Shown in pieces: positions 35,937 through 48,741 of a DNA stretch of 64,000 bases. Positions within the stretch are counted from its first letter, which is position 1. Each line of letters begins with the position of its first letter. A model generated the notes under the pieces. It did no database searches. It had not been told where the DNA came from and worked only from the letters and a program-made list of their open reading frames with translations. Source of the stretch: Eucalyptus grandis. Its lineage: Eukaryota > Streptophyta > Magnoliopsida > Myrtales > Myrtaceae. The stretch spans positions 37,332,196 through 37,396,195 of the forward strand of contig NC_052618.1 of the NCBI RefSeq assembly GCF_016545825.1. Reading direction: 5' to 3'. The position numbers and the translations under genes were made by a program.

Positions 35937-36300
35937 TTTTGGATAACCTAGAACCTAAAGATAAGGTTTTTGAGGATAACCTATAACCTAAAAACAAGGT
36001 TTTTAAAAATAACCTAGAAACTAAAGACAAGGTTTAAAGTTTACTAGGAACCTGAGAGACAAGGTTTAAGGTTTATCAAGAACTTAATGGACAAGGTTTA
36101 GGGTTTACTAGAAACCTAAGGGACGAGGTTTGAGGTTTACCGAGAACCTAAAGGAAAGAGGTATGGTTTAGGGTGTTAAAAACCTAAAATAAGGGTATGA
36201 TTTAAGATGACAAAAAACCGAAAATAAGGTTATAGTTTAGGATGACCAAAAATTTAAAATAAGTATTATGGTTTAGGATGACAAAAAACCAATCCACTAG
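35937..36300. repeat. degenerate minisatellite, about 33-42 bp units
   Basis: Around ten imperfect copies of a unit such as ACCTAGAACCTAAAGATAAG followed by GTTT, drifting to AACCTAAAATAAGG-type units toward 36290. It lies between the Tat pol remnant (minus strand, ends near 38230) and the plus LTR-like block. Tandem repeats in the untranslated region between pol and the 3' LTR are known for Ogre/Tat elements, which fits the neighbour. Confidence 0.75.
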
Positions 36301-38229
36301 GGAACATATATTTTGAAAAACAATTTCAAGCTAATCTTGCGAAATCATTCAAACATGTGTTCTTTAGGAAAGGATTTTAACTAAATGAAGTTTGATCAAC
36401 CATCTAAGGGTTAGATCAAATATGCCAAACTAGAAATAGCCTAATTAAAGAGGTCTTTCACACTAGCTCTCAAAAAAGATTTTTAATCCCCATCCTTTGA
36501 TGTGGGAAAGCTATTCAATTCTTACTAGAGAGGTATCACATAACCTATGTCAAAGATTTTCAAAAAGTCCACAGTCAATACAAATTCATTAATCGAAAGG
36601 TCTTTGAGAATGACTGTAATGTAAGCTTGGTCATGGGCTTACACAAAGGGTATTTGGTCATGAGCTTACACAAAGGGTACTCACTTTGAGGCTAAAAAAA
36701 GAATATTCAATTGATATCCTCATTGGGTTTACAAGTCAAGAACCTTGAAAATAAGATAAGATGAGATATAATTACTTCTACTCCTTCTAGAGATAGCTCA
36801 TATGTAAAATTCCTACTTTAATTCGAAGCATCCCAATCGAAAGAGACTTCGGATAAGGGTTAGTTCAAGTGAGGCTTGAAAGGCTCTAGAAATTTTCGAA
36901 TATAAAGGGTGAGTGATTATCTTGGCATTATTACCATCATACAACTTTTAGAAGGTCATGACTCTTGAAATCTAATCTATCTCAAGAGTCTTTTCGAATG
37001 TTTTGTTTTGAAATATGAGAACTTTGCTTTCTTTTTTTAAGCTCTCTTTTCAAATGACATTGCTTGCAAAACAGATTTTACAAAACATTTCTTTTGTTTT
37101 TCTGATGAATGGTCTTTTGCATGACCATTGACTTTATTGTTTTCAATGAATTTTTCATGAGCATTGGCCTTATAGTTACCAAGCAAACTGCTTTTTCATA
37201 CCTCCTAATTTTTATTTTTGAGTATCTAGGACTCTCGAGTGGTTTCACAAATATGACCAACGTTCCCAATTTTTGTTAGTAAATTAGGTGTTTTGCCCTA
37301 GTGTGGGATGATAATCACCACTTAGGTTTCGAAAAGGATTGTATAGGGCTCAAATTGGCTAAGCAATAGATAATTTTTTTTGGGTAGCGATCTAAATGCT
37401 CTTCATCACTTCGGGATACTTCGAGCTTTCATAAGAATTCATCTGGAGCTATCACAAGAAGATTGATGCAAGTGAAGGTAATAAAATCTTTCTTGATAGT
37501 TTGCTCCATAGATTTCAATCAAGATCCAATGTGGGGTTATTCTTGCTAGGGTTATTTTGAAAATGCTCCATATTTGGCTTAAAATGGCTTGCAAGGGATA
37601 TCAGTAATGTTTGGGATTGAGAAGGAAATGCCTTTGTCATTTAAATTCATGTATCCACTATGAATGAATCCTATACCCTAGGACAAGGTTCTCTTCATTC
37701 AATTGTCTTAAAGTGTGTATATGGATGTGTTTAATCAAAGGCTTGCCTCTTGTCATCTTAAATATTATCATTTGGCATATTAAACAATGCTTTTATGGAT
37801 TTTCAAGATATCAATCGGTTAAATTCCTCTCCTCGGGAAATTACAATATGAAGAATGTTTTTCAAAAGATATGTTCTCTTAACTCCTTTGGGGAAGATTT
37901 TGGAAACAAAAATTGAAAAGCTTTTTGAACAAAACTAATTTTGTTTGCAAAAAGATTCACTACTTGAGTGTTCTGATTGATTGGGCCTTTCTTAAATTCT
38001 AAAGTAGGTGGTTGAACTTTGGGAGTTGCTTTCTTGATGTTGATCTCTCAAGGATAAGTGAAGTATTCTTTGGGAATCATTCTATACGTGCAAGATAAAC
38101 AAACATGTGAATATGCTATGCTATGCTATGTATGCATGAAATGCATGATGCATGTGTCCCAAAGTGGCTCAAATGCAATCTAAAAGTGGCTCAAGGGCCT
38201 TTCACTTTATTTATGGATAGTAACATCAG
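36301..38229. other. non-coding DNA, probably 3' untranslated region of the Tat element
   Basis: AT-rich DNA with only short random frames. Its position downstream (minus strand) of the Tat pol C-terminus suggests element-internal non-coding sequence. The tandem run TATGCTATGCTATG lies near 38113. Confidence 0.4.
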
Positions 38230-41070
38230 TATTTACAGGCTTTGGCAACTCTCAGTCATCCATCTCTATAAGAATTGGTGCTCCACCAAGTGGCACCTTC
38301 TTTACAACTTATGGACCTTCATAATTTAGGAAGAACTTCCCACGAGAATCTGGAATGATGGCCAAGACCTTCCTCAGGACAAGATCATTAATCTCAAAGT
38401 GTCTTGATCAGACCTTGCAGTTGAATGGCTTGGCTATTCGTCTTTCATAGCTTTGTCCATGGTATAGGGTTTTCATCCTTTTTTGATCAATCATATTCAA
38501 TTGCTCAAATCTCTGTTGAATCCATTCAGTTTCAGAAAGCTTGACTTGAGAAAGTATTCTCAGTGAATGAATTTCCACTTCCACGGGTAATATGGCTTCT
38601 ATCCACTTGGTGAAGTAATTGATGGCCACCAGGATAAAGCAATGTCCATTTAACGCTTTGGGATTAATTAGTCTGATGATGTCGATGCCCCACATTGAGA
38701 AAGATCATGCCTTTGACATTGATGCATCTCACATGTTGAATACAATTAGTTTTCATGGTTAACCAGTAGTAACCTACCCTCATGATTTTCCTTACTAGGA
38801 GATGTCCATTCCTATGAAGACCACACTCTCTTTCATATTTCTCTCATTAATAAGTTGGCTTCTTATGCATCAATGCACTTCAGTAGGACTAATTCAAAAG
38901 ACCTTTGTAGAGGGCACCTCCACTGAGGAAGAATTTGGAAGCCAATTTCGTTAGGTACTTTCAATCATTGGCTTGACTTCCCTAGGGAAATTTATCATCT
39001 CAGAGGTAATTCATAATATCATAATATCATGGTTGACCATCAGGTTCTTCTTCAATCACCATGCAGTAAGCAGGAATCTTCAGAACATCAATTCGTAGAA
39101 GATTAATACTCAAGCCATCAACTACTTGTAACATCGATGATAATGTGGCCAAGGCATCATCGAACTAATTTTGAGATCTTGACAAGTAATCAAAAGAGAT
39201 TTCATCAAATTCCTTAACCAGGTTTTCAAGGTATTCATGGTAAGGAATCAATTTGGAAACATTTGTCTTTTGTTTGAAGGATGATTAATGCAGAATCGCC
39301 ATAGACTTGAAGTCTTCCGACTTTCATATCGATGGCTAACTATAAACCAATGATGCAAGTTTCATATTCAGAGATATTGTGGGTGCAAAGAAACACCAAC
39401 TTCGTGGCTACTGAATAATATTGACTAGCTGGGGATATTTAAATTGCCCCAGTGCTAGAATCGAAAAGGATAATGACATTATTAAAATACATGGTCCACT
39501 TGTCGTGTGAAAACAAATGGATTCTTTCATCGACCTCATCCTAATCATCGAACTTCTCGGGATTTTCAATTAACATGTCAGCTATGGCTCGACCTTTGAT
39601 GATTTTTTGTGCCATACTTTGAATATCGAACTTAGAAAGTAATAATTACCATTTGGCAAGCCTTTCAACTAGTGCAGGCTTCTCCAAAAAATGCTTGATT
39701 GGGTCATTCTCAATCAGTAGCAAGATGCAATGGTGAAAAGTATATTGCCTCACAATACGCAAATCAGGGCTACACATGTCTTTTCCACTTCAAGATATTG
39801 AACCTCAAAGGCAATGAACTTCTTATTGAGGTAATATATGGCATGCTTTATTCCATCCTTTGGTCTTTTTTTGCGCCAACATAGCTCCTAACGACTTGTC
39901 ACGAATTGTGAGATACAAAATCAAAGGTACACCTTGAGTAGGTGGCATCAAGATAGGTGGTTGCAAAAGATATCACTTAAGCTCTTCAAAAGACCTTTGG
40001 CATTCCTCATCCTAATTGCTTTTGGCATTTTTCTTCAACAATTTGAAGAATGGATTGTCTTTTCTTACAACTGCAAAATAAACATTGCCACATAGTTCAA
40101 TCTTCCCTCTAGGTTTCAAACTTCCTTGACAGTGGAAGGAAGTTTTAAGTAACAAATGGCTTTCACTTTGGGGAGATCAATCTCGATGACCCTATTACTA
40201 ACCATGAATCCAAGAAGCTTCCCAAACTTTACCCAAAATATGCATCTTGCGGGCTTAAGCCTTAATTTAAACTTTCTCAATCGGTCAAATAACTTCTTCA
40301 AGAATTCGACGCGATATTCACCTTGTCTTGATTTAGCAATCATGTCATCAACATAAACCTTAATTTCCTTATGCATCATGTCGTGGAATAATGCCACCAT
40401 AACTCTTTGATAAGTTGTTCTTCAAGCCAAAGGGTATGACTTTATAGCAAAATGTCCATCATCGGGTGATAAATGATGTTTTAATCTTATCTTCTTCCTT
40501 CATCTGAATTTGGTTATAACTAAAGAATCTATCCATCAACGATAACAACTTGAATCTAGCCATACTATCAACTAGGACGTCAATGTGAGGCAAAGGAAAA
40601 TCATCCTTATGACTTACTTTGTTCAAGTCGTGGTAGTTGACACATACCCAGACTCGTCTATTGTTTTTTTATGACTAGGACAATATTGGCAATCCAATCA
40701 GCATAATGAGTGACTTTGATGAAATCCACTTTTAGTAATTTCATGACTTCCTCCTCAATCTTTTTAGGTAGCTTAGGCTTCGTCCTCCTGAGCTTTTGCT
40801 TCTTGGATAGAATGTCAGGATTGAGGGGTAGTGCGTGTTCTACAATTTCAGGATGTAAACTCGTCATATCAGCACAAGACCAAGCGAAGACGTCTTGATA
40901 CTCCTTAGGGGGTTTGTTCAGTTTATTGACGTCTATTTGAGAAAGACCTACCCCAATTTTGATTTCTTTAGGGTTTTTTGAATCTCATAAATTGACAGTG
41001 ATCGGTTGTTAGATGGTGGGAGGTTTGGATTCCTCATTTCTGATCCATTCCCTTTCAACGACGCCAAGGT
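38230..41070 (-). pseudogene. Tat/Ogre-lineage gypsy pol remnant
   Basis: Read on the minus strand, in order: an RT entry region HPEIVEHALPLNPDILSKKQ and WIANIVLVIKK (about 40860-40660); the RT core with VYVDDMIAKSR (near 40350), the catalytic DD intact; RNase H with DKSLGAMLAQ (near 39900); a second, archaeal-type RNase H with FDSSTGAI, SPASQYYSVATKLVF and NISEYETC (about 39500-39360), which marks the Tat lineage; the integrase finger with GLHRNGHLLVRKIMRVGYYW (near 38830-38770); the integrase core start GIDIIRLINPKALNGHCFIL (near 38690); and a C-terminus with FEINDLVLRKVLAIIPDSRG and YEGP...VVKKVP (38400-38260). Most of the integrase catalytic core between about 38600 and 38560 is missing. 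Many stops and shifts. Not functional. Confidence 0.85.
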
Positions 41071-41764
41071 CATCTTCATACTCTAAATCAGAATAATCGA
41101 GTTCTGAAGAATCTCTTGAATACAAATCTGAGCAATGTATATGACTATCATGATGATGATAATGCCATGCTTGAGATGCAATAAAAAATGGTTAGTACAT
41201 AAGAATAATAAATGTAATGCATGCATATGTCATGAAAAATTTGTTTTTGAATTCCAAGTTTTCAAAAAATTGATCATGAACTCATCCTCATGTCATCGGA
41301 CATCCAATTCCACTAAATTGTTTTGAAACCATAGATTGTGTGGAGGCCCAAGCCTCAAAACATCATCCTATGACCGATTTAAGATACCTTACACATCTAT
41401 TAACAAAAAAAAAAAAAAAATTGAAAGTTTTATCAATATACAAAGATTGCATTACAGAGTACATTGTCTTGGACCATTAAAATTCGTAATCCAAATTATT
41501 ACAACGTATGAACAAAATGAACAAATGAAATTCTTTTGCAAGGGAGAATTGAATGGAATACAACTAAAAAGAAAGTAAAAACAGAAACATCCCTTACATA
41601 TCGAGATTAGCAGGTTCTTCATCTTCCCCAATGGCACCAATAAGGCCATCTTCAAAGAGGTTGGTGACGTGATGGACGACGATTTCCTCTTCTTGAAGCA
41701 ACTTTGGCGGTCCAGGAAAGTAATCCCTTAATGTAGGGGCTGCAAGGCGTCGGTAGCTCTTGCC
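41071..41764 (-). other. degenerate upstream part of the Tat element
   Basis: Between the RT region and the LTR-like block. The minus-strand segment 41765-41590 reads LAAPTLRDYFPGPPKLLQ and continues to GEDEEPANLDM, a plausible coding remnant of the same element. Gag and protease are not recognisable. An A-run lies at 41404-41420. Confidence 0.4.
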
Positions 41765-43574
41765 ATTGATGTTGTTAACACTTGATTTTTAGTCAACTCG
41801 TTATAAAAGATAAAACTCAAGAATAAAAGCTTTCGATCGCAACGAATCTCATTTCTAGACCACAATGTTTCATTTTTTGGTTCTTTCTTTTCCACTATCA
41901 CTTTTAAGCAATTTCCTATTCATTTCCAAGAAAAATCCAAGAAGTCAAACGACTGACTTTTAGGTTGATTTTTTTGTCAACCATTTAACCAAAAGTCAAC
42001 CTCGTGTCAAAAATTAGCTTTTCACCAAAAAAAGATGTTAAATAACCTTAATCTTACTTTAGCCAAGTCAATTTCCAAAAAATTTAAAAGTTTTAATTCA
42101 AAAATTAACATTTTAGGAAAAGTCAATTATGGTCGAACCTTTGACAAAAAAATAAAAAAATCCTCAAAACATTTTGGTTTAGTGTCAATTTCACTTTTGT
42201 GTCAAAAATTTCACAAAATTCAATTAAGAACCTTGTTTTCCAATTTTTTTGATTTTAGGTTCAAAATAGACCAAAAATAAAATTCCTTTTATTTTAGTCA
42301 TAATTAAATGTAGTTCCTATTATGACATTTGGTATATGAATTATTTTTAATCCACTCATTCATTCAATTTTGGGAATTCGTGTTGAAAGGCGAATTGCCA
42401 TTTTAAGCCATAATTCATAACTTGCAAATGAATGAATGTATTACACTCGTTTTCTCGAGATAAATCTAAATTCAAGGTCCATTTTAAGAAATTCATTTGA
42501 AAAATTCCCAATTTGAAAGATTTTGTTCTCTCGGATATAATAAAATCAAGCAATTGAGCTTCAATTGAAGAAATCCAAATTGACCCATTCAAGATTAAGG
42601 TTTAATTTCATGATCAAGGTCCAATTTTAATATTAAACCTCGATTCATTTTTCGCCTAAATCTTGTCACTTCAATTCAAAGTCAATTTGAATGCAATAGG
42701 CTATCCTAAACATGAGTAACTAGTGTAATAGGTTTATCACAATATTAATTAATTTTAATTTCAATTAAATTATAATTTTGAGCGAAGAATGGAAGATTGC
42801 TCGTTTTACCCTTTCATGCTCGATTACGTATACCCATGGCTTAAGTCTGCTATTTTTCACAATAATCACTCAATTAAATCAATAGAAAACCCATGGATTG
42901 CATTTACGAGGTTTAATTGGCTTAATTAGATCAAAATTGGATAATTTATCCTCAAATTGGACAAGTTTTATCTTAAATTTGGTCCATCCAAATTTCATAG
43001 ATTTTGGATCCACAAGGATTGCCCAGCCAAGAATCTACCAAAACTGGTCAAGAACCGGTCAAGCCTGCATGAACCGATCTAATCGGTCCAATCAGCCGTC
43101 AACAAGATAGGTCAGTTCGGCCTCTTGTCAGTTGGTTTTGGACCTTTGGCAACTAGTTCCAGAAATGCGTATTTTGCTTCCATGCCCCTGCAATTTCAAG
43201 ATTTTGCAAAATGGCCCTTGAATTTCGTAAATTTGCAATTTAGCCCCTAATTAGGCCCTTAAGAGTATTTCTCATTTTAAATCTCAATTTCCACAAATTA
43301 AACTCATCCGATTGGTCATAGGACACATCTTAAGTGTGATTAGCCTTTTAAAAATGTAATTTGGCTATTAAATCAAGTTTTTGACTATCATATTAAATTG
43401 ACGGCCAAGATTCGCTTATTAGGACCTAGAATAAAAGCCATTTTCCCTCCAATTTTCAAAGGGGGCTCACTTGTGGAATTAATTCTCGCTCTAAAAAATA
43501 GAATTCTCTCAAATTCTCTCTCTTCCATCTCTCTTTTCCCGCCGACGGTTTGTCGCGTTGCTCTACCACTGCTA

Positions 43575-43609
<35 letters not shown>

Positions 43610-46600
43610 CCTCCCCTAAAGATGATCACAACTCTCCTTAGTCCTAGCGATCGTCGATTCTCCCCCTCCGACAATCCATCTCCACGGCCTCAAGCATTGG
43701 CACTTACGCCAGTGATAGACCGGCTCCTTTTCTGCCCTTGATCAGTGCCAACAGTAATCCACTGAGGAGCCGACCCTTTCCGATTTGTCACTAAGCTCAT
43801 CCTTGACCTAGTTGTGGTCAGGGTTTCGTAGATCGATCACTGGAGCAGCTCCGACAACTCTCCGTTTGATCAACGCTCCAATGCCGATTCAATTTTGGAC
43901 CAATTTAGCTAGGTGATTGAACCGGTTGGTCCAACCGGTTCCTTGGCGATTCACGGAGATCCGATTGTGGTCCTCGGAGTTCCGATCTCTTTCCAACAAA
44001 GGCAATTTCATCCGATTGTGCTTCATTTTGAAGAAAAACACAAAGATAGGCATCCTCAAACTCGAATTCAATGAGGCGAGATTGGCGTATCCGATTGTAG
44101 CAAGGATTCAAGTTTAGATCCATATAATATGCTTAGACTTGATAATGATGAAATTGTTTGAAAAATATGGTGAGATTAAAGTTCATTGAAGATTAACTTG
44201 AGGTTGTTTGAATGTGATCAGTGTTTATATGCAATTTTCGTACCTTTGTGATATGCTTACTGTTTGGGCTGAAATGAGGTCCTAGATGAACTTTTTTGTC
44301 TCGATTCCTTCTAGGCTTTGAAAATAGACTTCAAGACCTTCGTTTGATAGGTTGTACGTCCCGAACCGAGACCGTTTGGTCCTCAAAAAAGGCCTTAGAA
44401 ATCAGTCAATTGTGCGGTAGTTTAGGCTGACTTGAAGTTCTGTTTTTATTACGATTTTTTATTTTTCCATTTTCGTGTTGATTTCTTTGATCAAATTTTG
44501 GAAAAGTTTCCTTCATGAGATTTGTTACAAATTGTCTTCAGTATGTCATATATTTTTTTCTGGATTTTTCGGAGATGTTTTGATCAATTAAAGTCACTTA
44601 AAGCCGACCATATATTGTTCAGCCCTACACCCAATCCGAATTGCATTTGTGTGAAATTGAGCTTATAGATGAGCCCATTTGACTTCGTGACCTAAGGCTT
44701 GGAATATATGTCATAAGGATTCTAGAAAAGTAAGACTCATGCAATCAATCATTATTTGGTATGCCGATTGCATGCTCAAATGCATTTAAGTACTGCTGCA
44801 ATTAGGACATTCCATAACATGCATCTGTTTTTTTATCTATTTTCACCAAGATTTATGTGATCTCAACTAGATTTTGAGGTCCTAACAAAAAATATTTGTC
44901 ATTTCACATTCCATATATAGAATTTTTCATTGGATTTTTTGAACATCATTAGATAATAAAAATCGAGTATGTTCTGTGATGTTAAGGTTAGATCATAGGT
45001 TTATCATGAGCATACTATAACAAGTTTGTTTGGGTCTTTTAAAGACCAAATCGTGCATCAATACCTTCTCGATATTTAAAATACATGTTACAAGGTTCAC
45101 ATTCATATATGGCACATCATGATTGATCTTCATTTGATATGTGAACATCACACATTAATTAAACTAGTTGCATTTGAAAATCATCGAACTCTTCATCTTA
45201 GTTCTAAATCATTGTGTGATGTTGATAACTTGTATGATTTCTTGGCATCTCGACCTAGAGTTAGATGTTTTACCCATATTATTGTTGCATACAATCCTTC
45301 GCCATATGTGAGTTTCATCCCATTCATGGATTGCTTAAGTGGTCTTTTGAACTGTTGAGCACAAACCATGTTCTATTTTGCAAATAGTTGATATGCGCAC
45401 TTTCACAAACATTGATTTTTGAATATCAAAAATTGATTCCGATTGAACTCGGACCCTTCTAGGAAATCTCGTCTAGATCTTTCAAACGTTGCTAATTTTG
45501 TCTGATTTGGTTACCATTTGACCCTTTTGTCGATTTTTCCAAGTTAGGTTAGGAATTTGATTTAGGTTAAATTCGGAACCCAGTTTTACCCCCTGTTTAG
45601 TTAGGCTATTGTTATTTTTGTGTGAGTTTTTGGGTAGAGATTTGTGAGTCAAACCCTTAATACCTTTTGATTGTTACTCTTTGATCTTCATTATGGTGTA
45701 ATTTTCCCATTTTTTAGACACTGTTTGCTAGGTCAAATCTCAGTTGCAATGGCATTTTACTCTACTGTGCTCTGAATTTTCTAATGCAACATCAACTTTC
45801 ATTGAATTTTTTAAAAATGCTTACGCAATTCATTTCAAAAAATTTCCTCGATAAAGTTTGTTCCTTGTGATTTCATACACATTATGTAATTTTCTTAGGA
45901 CAATTTAACAATGGGTTACCTTTCAATTTTGTTAATATTTTTTGTCTTGTTTGTGATGTTCTATTGTAAATTCTTGCTATGATTTCTGATTGGAATTTTT
46001 TAGGACGTCTTCCGTGTGGAATTAGGGTTTTTCATCTTCATGAAATCCATTACAAATTCCCTGATGTTCATTGTAAAAAAATTTCAATCAAGGAAATGAT
46101 CTTTTGATGACATTTTATCAAAAATTGATTTGAAACATCAATTTTGTGAACCAAAGTGAATTTGGTACGTGTGATGCTTCCAATGTCAATTGTTTAGAAT
46201 CTTTCAAATTTTTTATTTGACTTTGGAATTATCAAAGTTTGGACCGTATTTAAAATACCCGTGATATCTGTGAGTACATTATTTGCGAGCCCCAAACTAG
46301 TCTTGGCAATTAAATGCGTTTCATAACTAAGATGCTCCTTTGTCCAAATGCTTCATTTTCCTTTTTTGACATTTCAAATATATCCAAATCTTTAAAGCAT
46401 CACATGAACCCTACATGCATGAAACCATTTCATTTGTTAGAAATGCTTGTGGTTGTAATTGGTGCCTTGCCCATTGAATAAGTGATCCACCGTTGGCTCA
46501 CTAAAATTGTTTGATTGTTTGAAAAATAAGCCTGAGGACCTGCCTACATGTTTAATTCTTGCGAATGCATGTGGATTTTAAATGTATGTTAGATGCGATA
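41765..46600 (-). mobile_element. second copy of the long LTR-like block, inverted
   Basis: Reverse complement of the block at 17673-35665. The segments named there match in reverse order. The edge near 41765 reads GTTGACTAAAAATCAAGTGT then TAACA on the minus strand, a plausible CA-ending LTR terminus next to the Tat coding remnant. The other edge near 46600 corresponds to position 19600 of the plus copy, so the first part of the block (the equivalent of 17673-19600) is missing. It lacks the palindromic addition, the chromovirus and the Mutator-like insertion seen in the plus copy. Confidence 0.7.
43576..43612. repeat. (CT)n microsatellite
   Basis: About 15 CT units followed by CCCTCCCTCCC, within the inverted LTR-like block. 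Confidence 0.9.
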
Positions 46601-47319
46601 TCTAATCCCGTGGGTAGATCTTGGGGACTCATCCCAACAACTTGTGCTAAACTTAGAGATTACAACTGGTCGACTTATTTGATTTCCAATAAAGCTCGAG
46701 CATCTTGTCAAGTCAAGCTCGAGATTGTTATTTTTGAGTTAATAAACGATCTTCCATATTATAACCACACGATCAGACTTGAGTTTATCTATTGCTTGGT
46801 TATAATTCAATTGGGCCAAATAAAGCTTTTTAAAAATTAAAAAAAAAAAACTAGTATTCTTTTCAATCATATTTTGTGTGAACTTTTGTACATGGTTATG
46901 CTAAGTTTTAGTTTAATTTTTTTATGAATGTTTTTACAATATATAATTCTATACAATTGCATTATTAGTTTCATTTAATTTAATGTGAGATGTTCAATGT
47001 GATAGTGCTAGACCTTGGACTTCTTTTTAAATAAATAGAAAACAACACAAATGACACTAAATTTTGATTTAATGTATAATGTTGTTTTTGAAATTTTAAT
47101 TGAACACATATAGAAAATTAATTTACGTATCATGTTTGAGTTGTCGATTTCATAAATATACAATTAAGTTAAATTAATTTTGATTTCATATTCCATATTT
47201 TGTTTCGAATGAAGGTGTCGTTTCGTGTTGCCATTTCCCAATTTAAACATTTTCTTTTGTATTTTCTCAATTTATCTTCGTTAATGAGCATGGTGTGAAG
47301 TTTTTGGTTGACCCCATTT
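46601..47319. other. AT-rich intergenic DNA
   Basis: No supported gene. Contains AAGCTCGAGCATCTTGTCAA and AAGTCAAGCTCGAGATTG near 46690, motifs often seen in plant repeats, and long AT-rich runs. Confidence 0.45.
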
Positions 47320-48259
47320 TTACCCTCACGCCTTAGATAAATTGGCAGGCTTTGCCCCATTTGGTAAAATTTTGTGTTTGGCAAAACTTTTAAATGCTAT
47401 TTTGCGAAATGTGGCATTCCAAATGCTCAAAGCCCAATGCTGGGGTAGGGCTGCTTTGAGTGGACTTTGAGCATTCGGCATTCTCTTAATGCAAGCTCTA
47501 CTGTTCACGCGTCATTTATCTTCTTCCCCATGACTTCTTCGAGCTCTTCGCCGCCCTGCCTCCGTCATCGATGCCGCCTTCGCCTCTGCTGTTGACACCT
47601 TCCTCTTCTACGATAGATCCATCCCCTTCGACAAGCACGAGCAGCACCGCGTTGACTCTTTCGGCTCGCGCGAACCAAGCCTCAAGCCGCTAGATCTCGG
47701 CCTTCACCCCCCTCGACCAACCCGATGGCCCTCCTGCCCTGCCGTTATGGGACGCCCCCGACTTCGAGTTCTCCACCGGCCCTGCCGCCGCCTCCGCCTC
47801 CACCGTCGACGCCTTCCTCTTCTGCGGCAGATCCATCCCCTTCGACGAGCGTGAGCAACACCGCGTCGACTCCTTGCTTCTGCGCTTCGACTCCTTCGAC
47901 TCGCATAAATCAGGCCTCAGGCTGCCAGATCTGGCCGTCCGACGGCCAAATCTGGCCTCTGCAATCGTAGACAACAACGTACGCCGCCTAAGGTTGCGAC
48001 CTCAGTCGGCCGAACGGCCAAATCTGACCTCTGACAGTTGGCCGGTGTTCAGCCGGCCGCCAGATTTAACTTTCAGATTAAAAATAAAAAGAAGTAAAAG
48101 CCCATTACAAATGTGATTTTTGTCGAACGGTATTTATGCAAAGTAACATTTCAATGCTATAATTTATCAAACAGTGTAGCATTTAGGGAAATCCATTTAC
48201 TTTAAAGGTATTTGCATTCTTTTAAGGGCTATTTCCTCAAAACCGAATCAAACGGGCCC
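47320..48259. mobile_element. GC-rich non-autonomous DNA transposon with coding-like cargo (copy 1)
   Basis: The right end (48259 backward, starting GGGCCCGTTTGATTCGGTTT on the minus strand) matches the left end of the element at 63219 for about 200 bases, up to the GGCCGGC border of a GC-rich core. The other side (47440-47480, AAAGCCCAATGCTGGGG) matches the last bases of the window in inverse orientation. GGGCCCGTTTGG termini suggest a hAT-like element; the left terminus and target duplication are not resolved. The core (47500-48060) contains a 214-bp direct duplication (47591 versus 47805) with TTCCTCTTCT and ATCCATCCCCTTCGAC. One frame of the second copy reads DAPDFEFSTGPAAASASTV then DAFLFCGRSIPFDE, which looks like captured coding sequence (vaguely DUF1645-like). 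Confidence 0.65.
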
Positions 48260-48341
48260 AAAATCGAATCAAAAGCCCTTTAAAAATTCGTATCACTATA
48301 CTCCTAAAGATGCAATGTCAAATATCAAATCGAAGCATGAG

Positions 48342-48400
48342 TATATATAAATTTCGCATTTCGATATTAAGTCACACTTGATACATGTTTTTTATATAAA
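48342..48400 (+). promoter_or_regulatory. candidate TATA boxes of the DnaJ gene
   Basis: TATATATAAA at 48342-48351 and TTATATAAAA at 48392-48401 lie upstream of a GC-rich, CT-rich leader (48480-48665). Either could position transcription. Both lie within 150 bases of the transposon end at 48259. Core-promoter assignment is inference. Confidence 0.35.
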
Positions 48401-48741
48401 ATATTATTTTATTTCTTAGTATAAGTTTGACCTTTTATTTTTTTACATTTTGACCCCCAATAAAGTGAAAATCGATTTTGTCGCATAAATTCAGCGTCGT
48501 CCGGGCATCAGACCGGCTGCGTCGCCGCGTCCGCGCTCAGTCTTCTTCACTGCGACTCCGCCGCCGCCGTCTCGCGCCCTGCCTTCTTCGCTGCGACTCC
48601 ACTGCCACCGTCTCGCGCCATCGAGGTACGACGTCAGGCCTCTCTCTCTCTCTCTCTCTCTCTGTATGGCTTTGCGTGTGGGCATGAGGTAGAGGCTCCC
48701 GGTTCGCCTAAGCGAGGGCTCGTTAGATATCGAGTACGCAA

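Noticed and set aside
35937..36300. Repeat array considered as a CRISPR-like array
   Set aside because: Units are contiguous and degenerate without unique spacers, and the DNA is from a plant nucleus.
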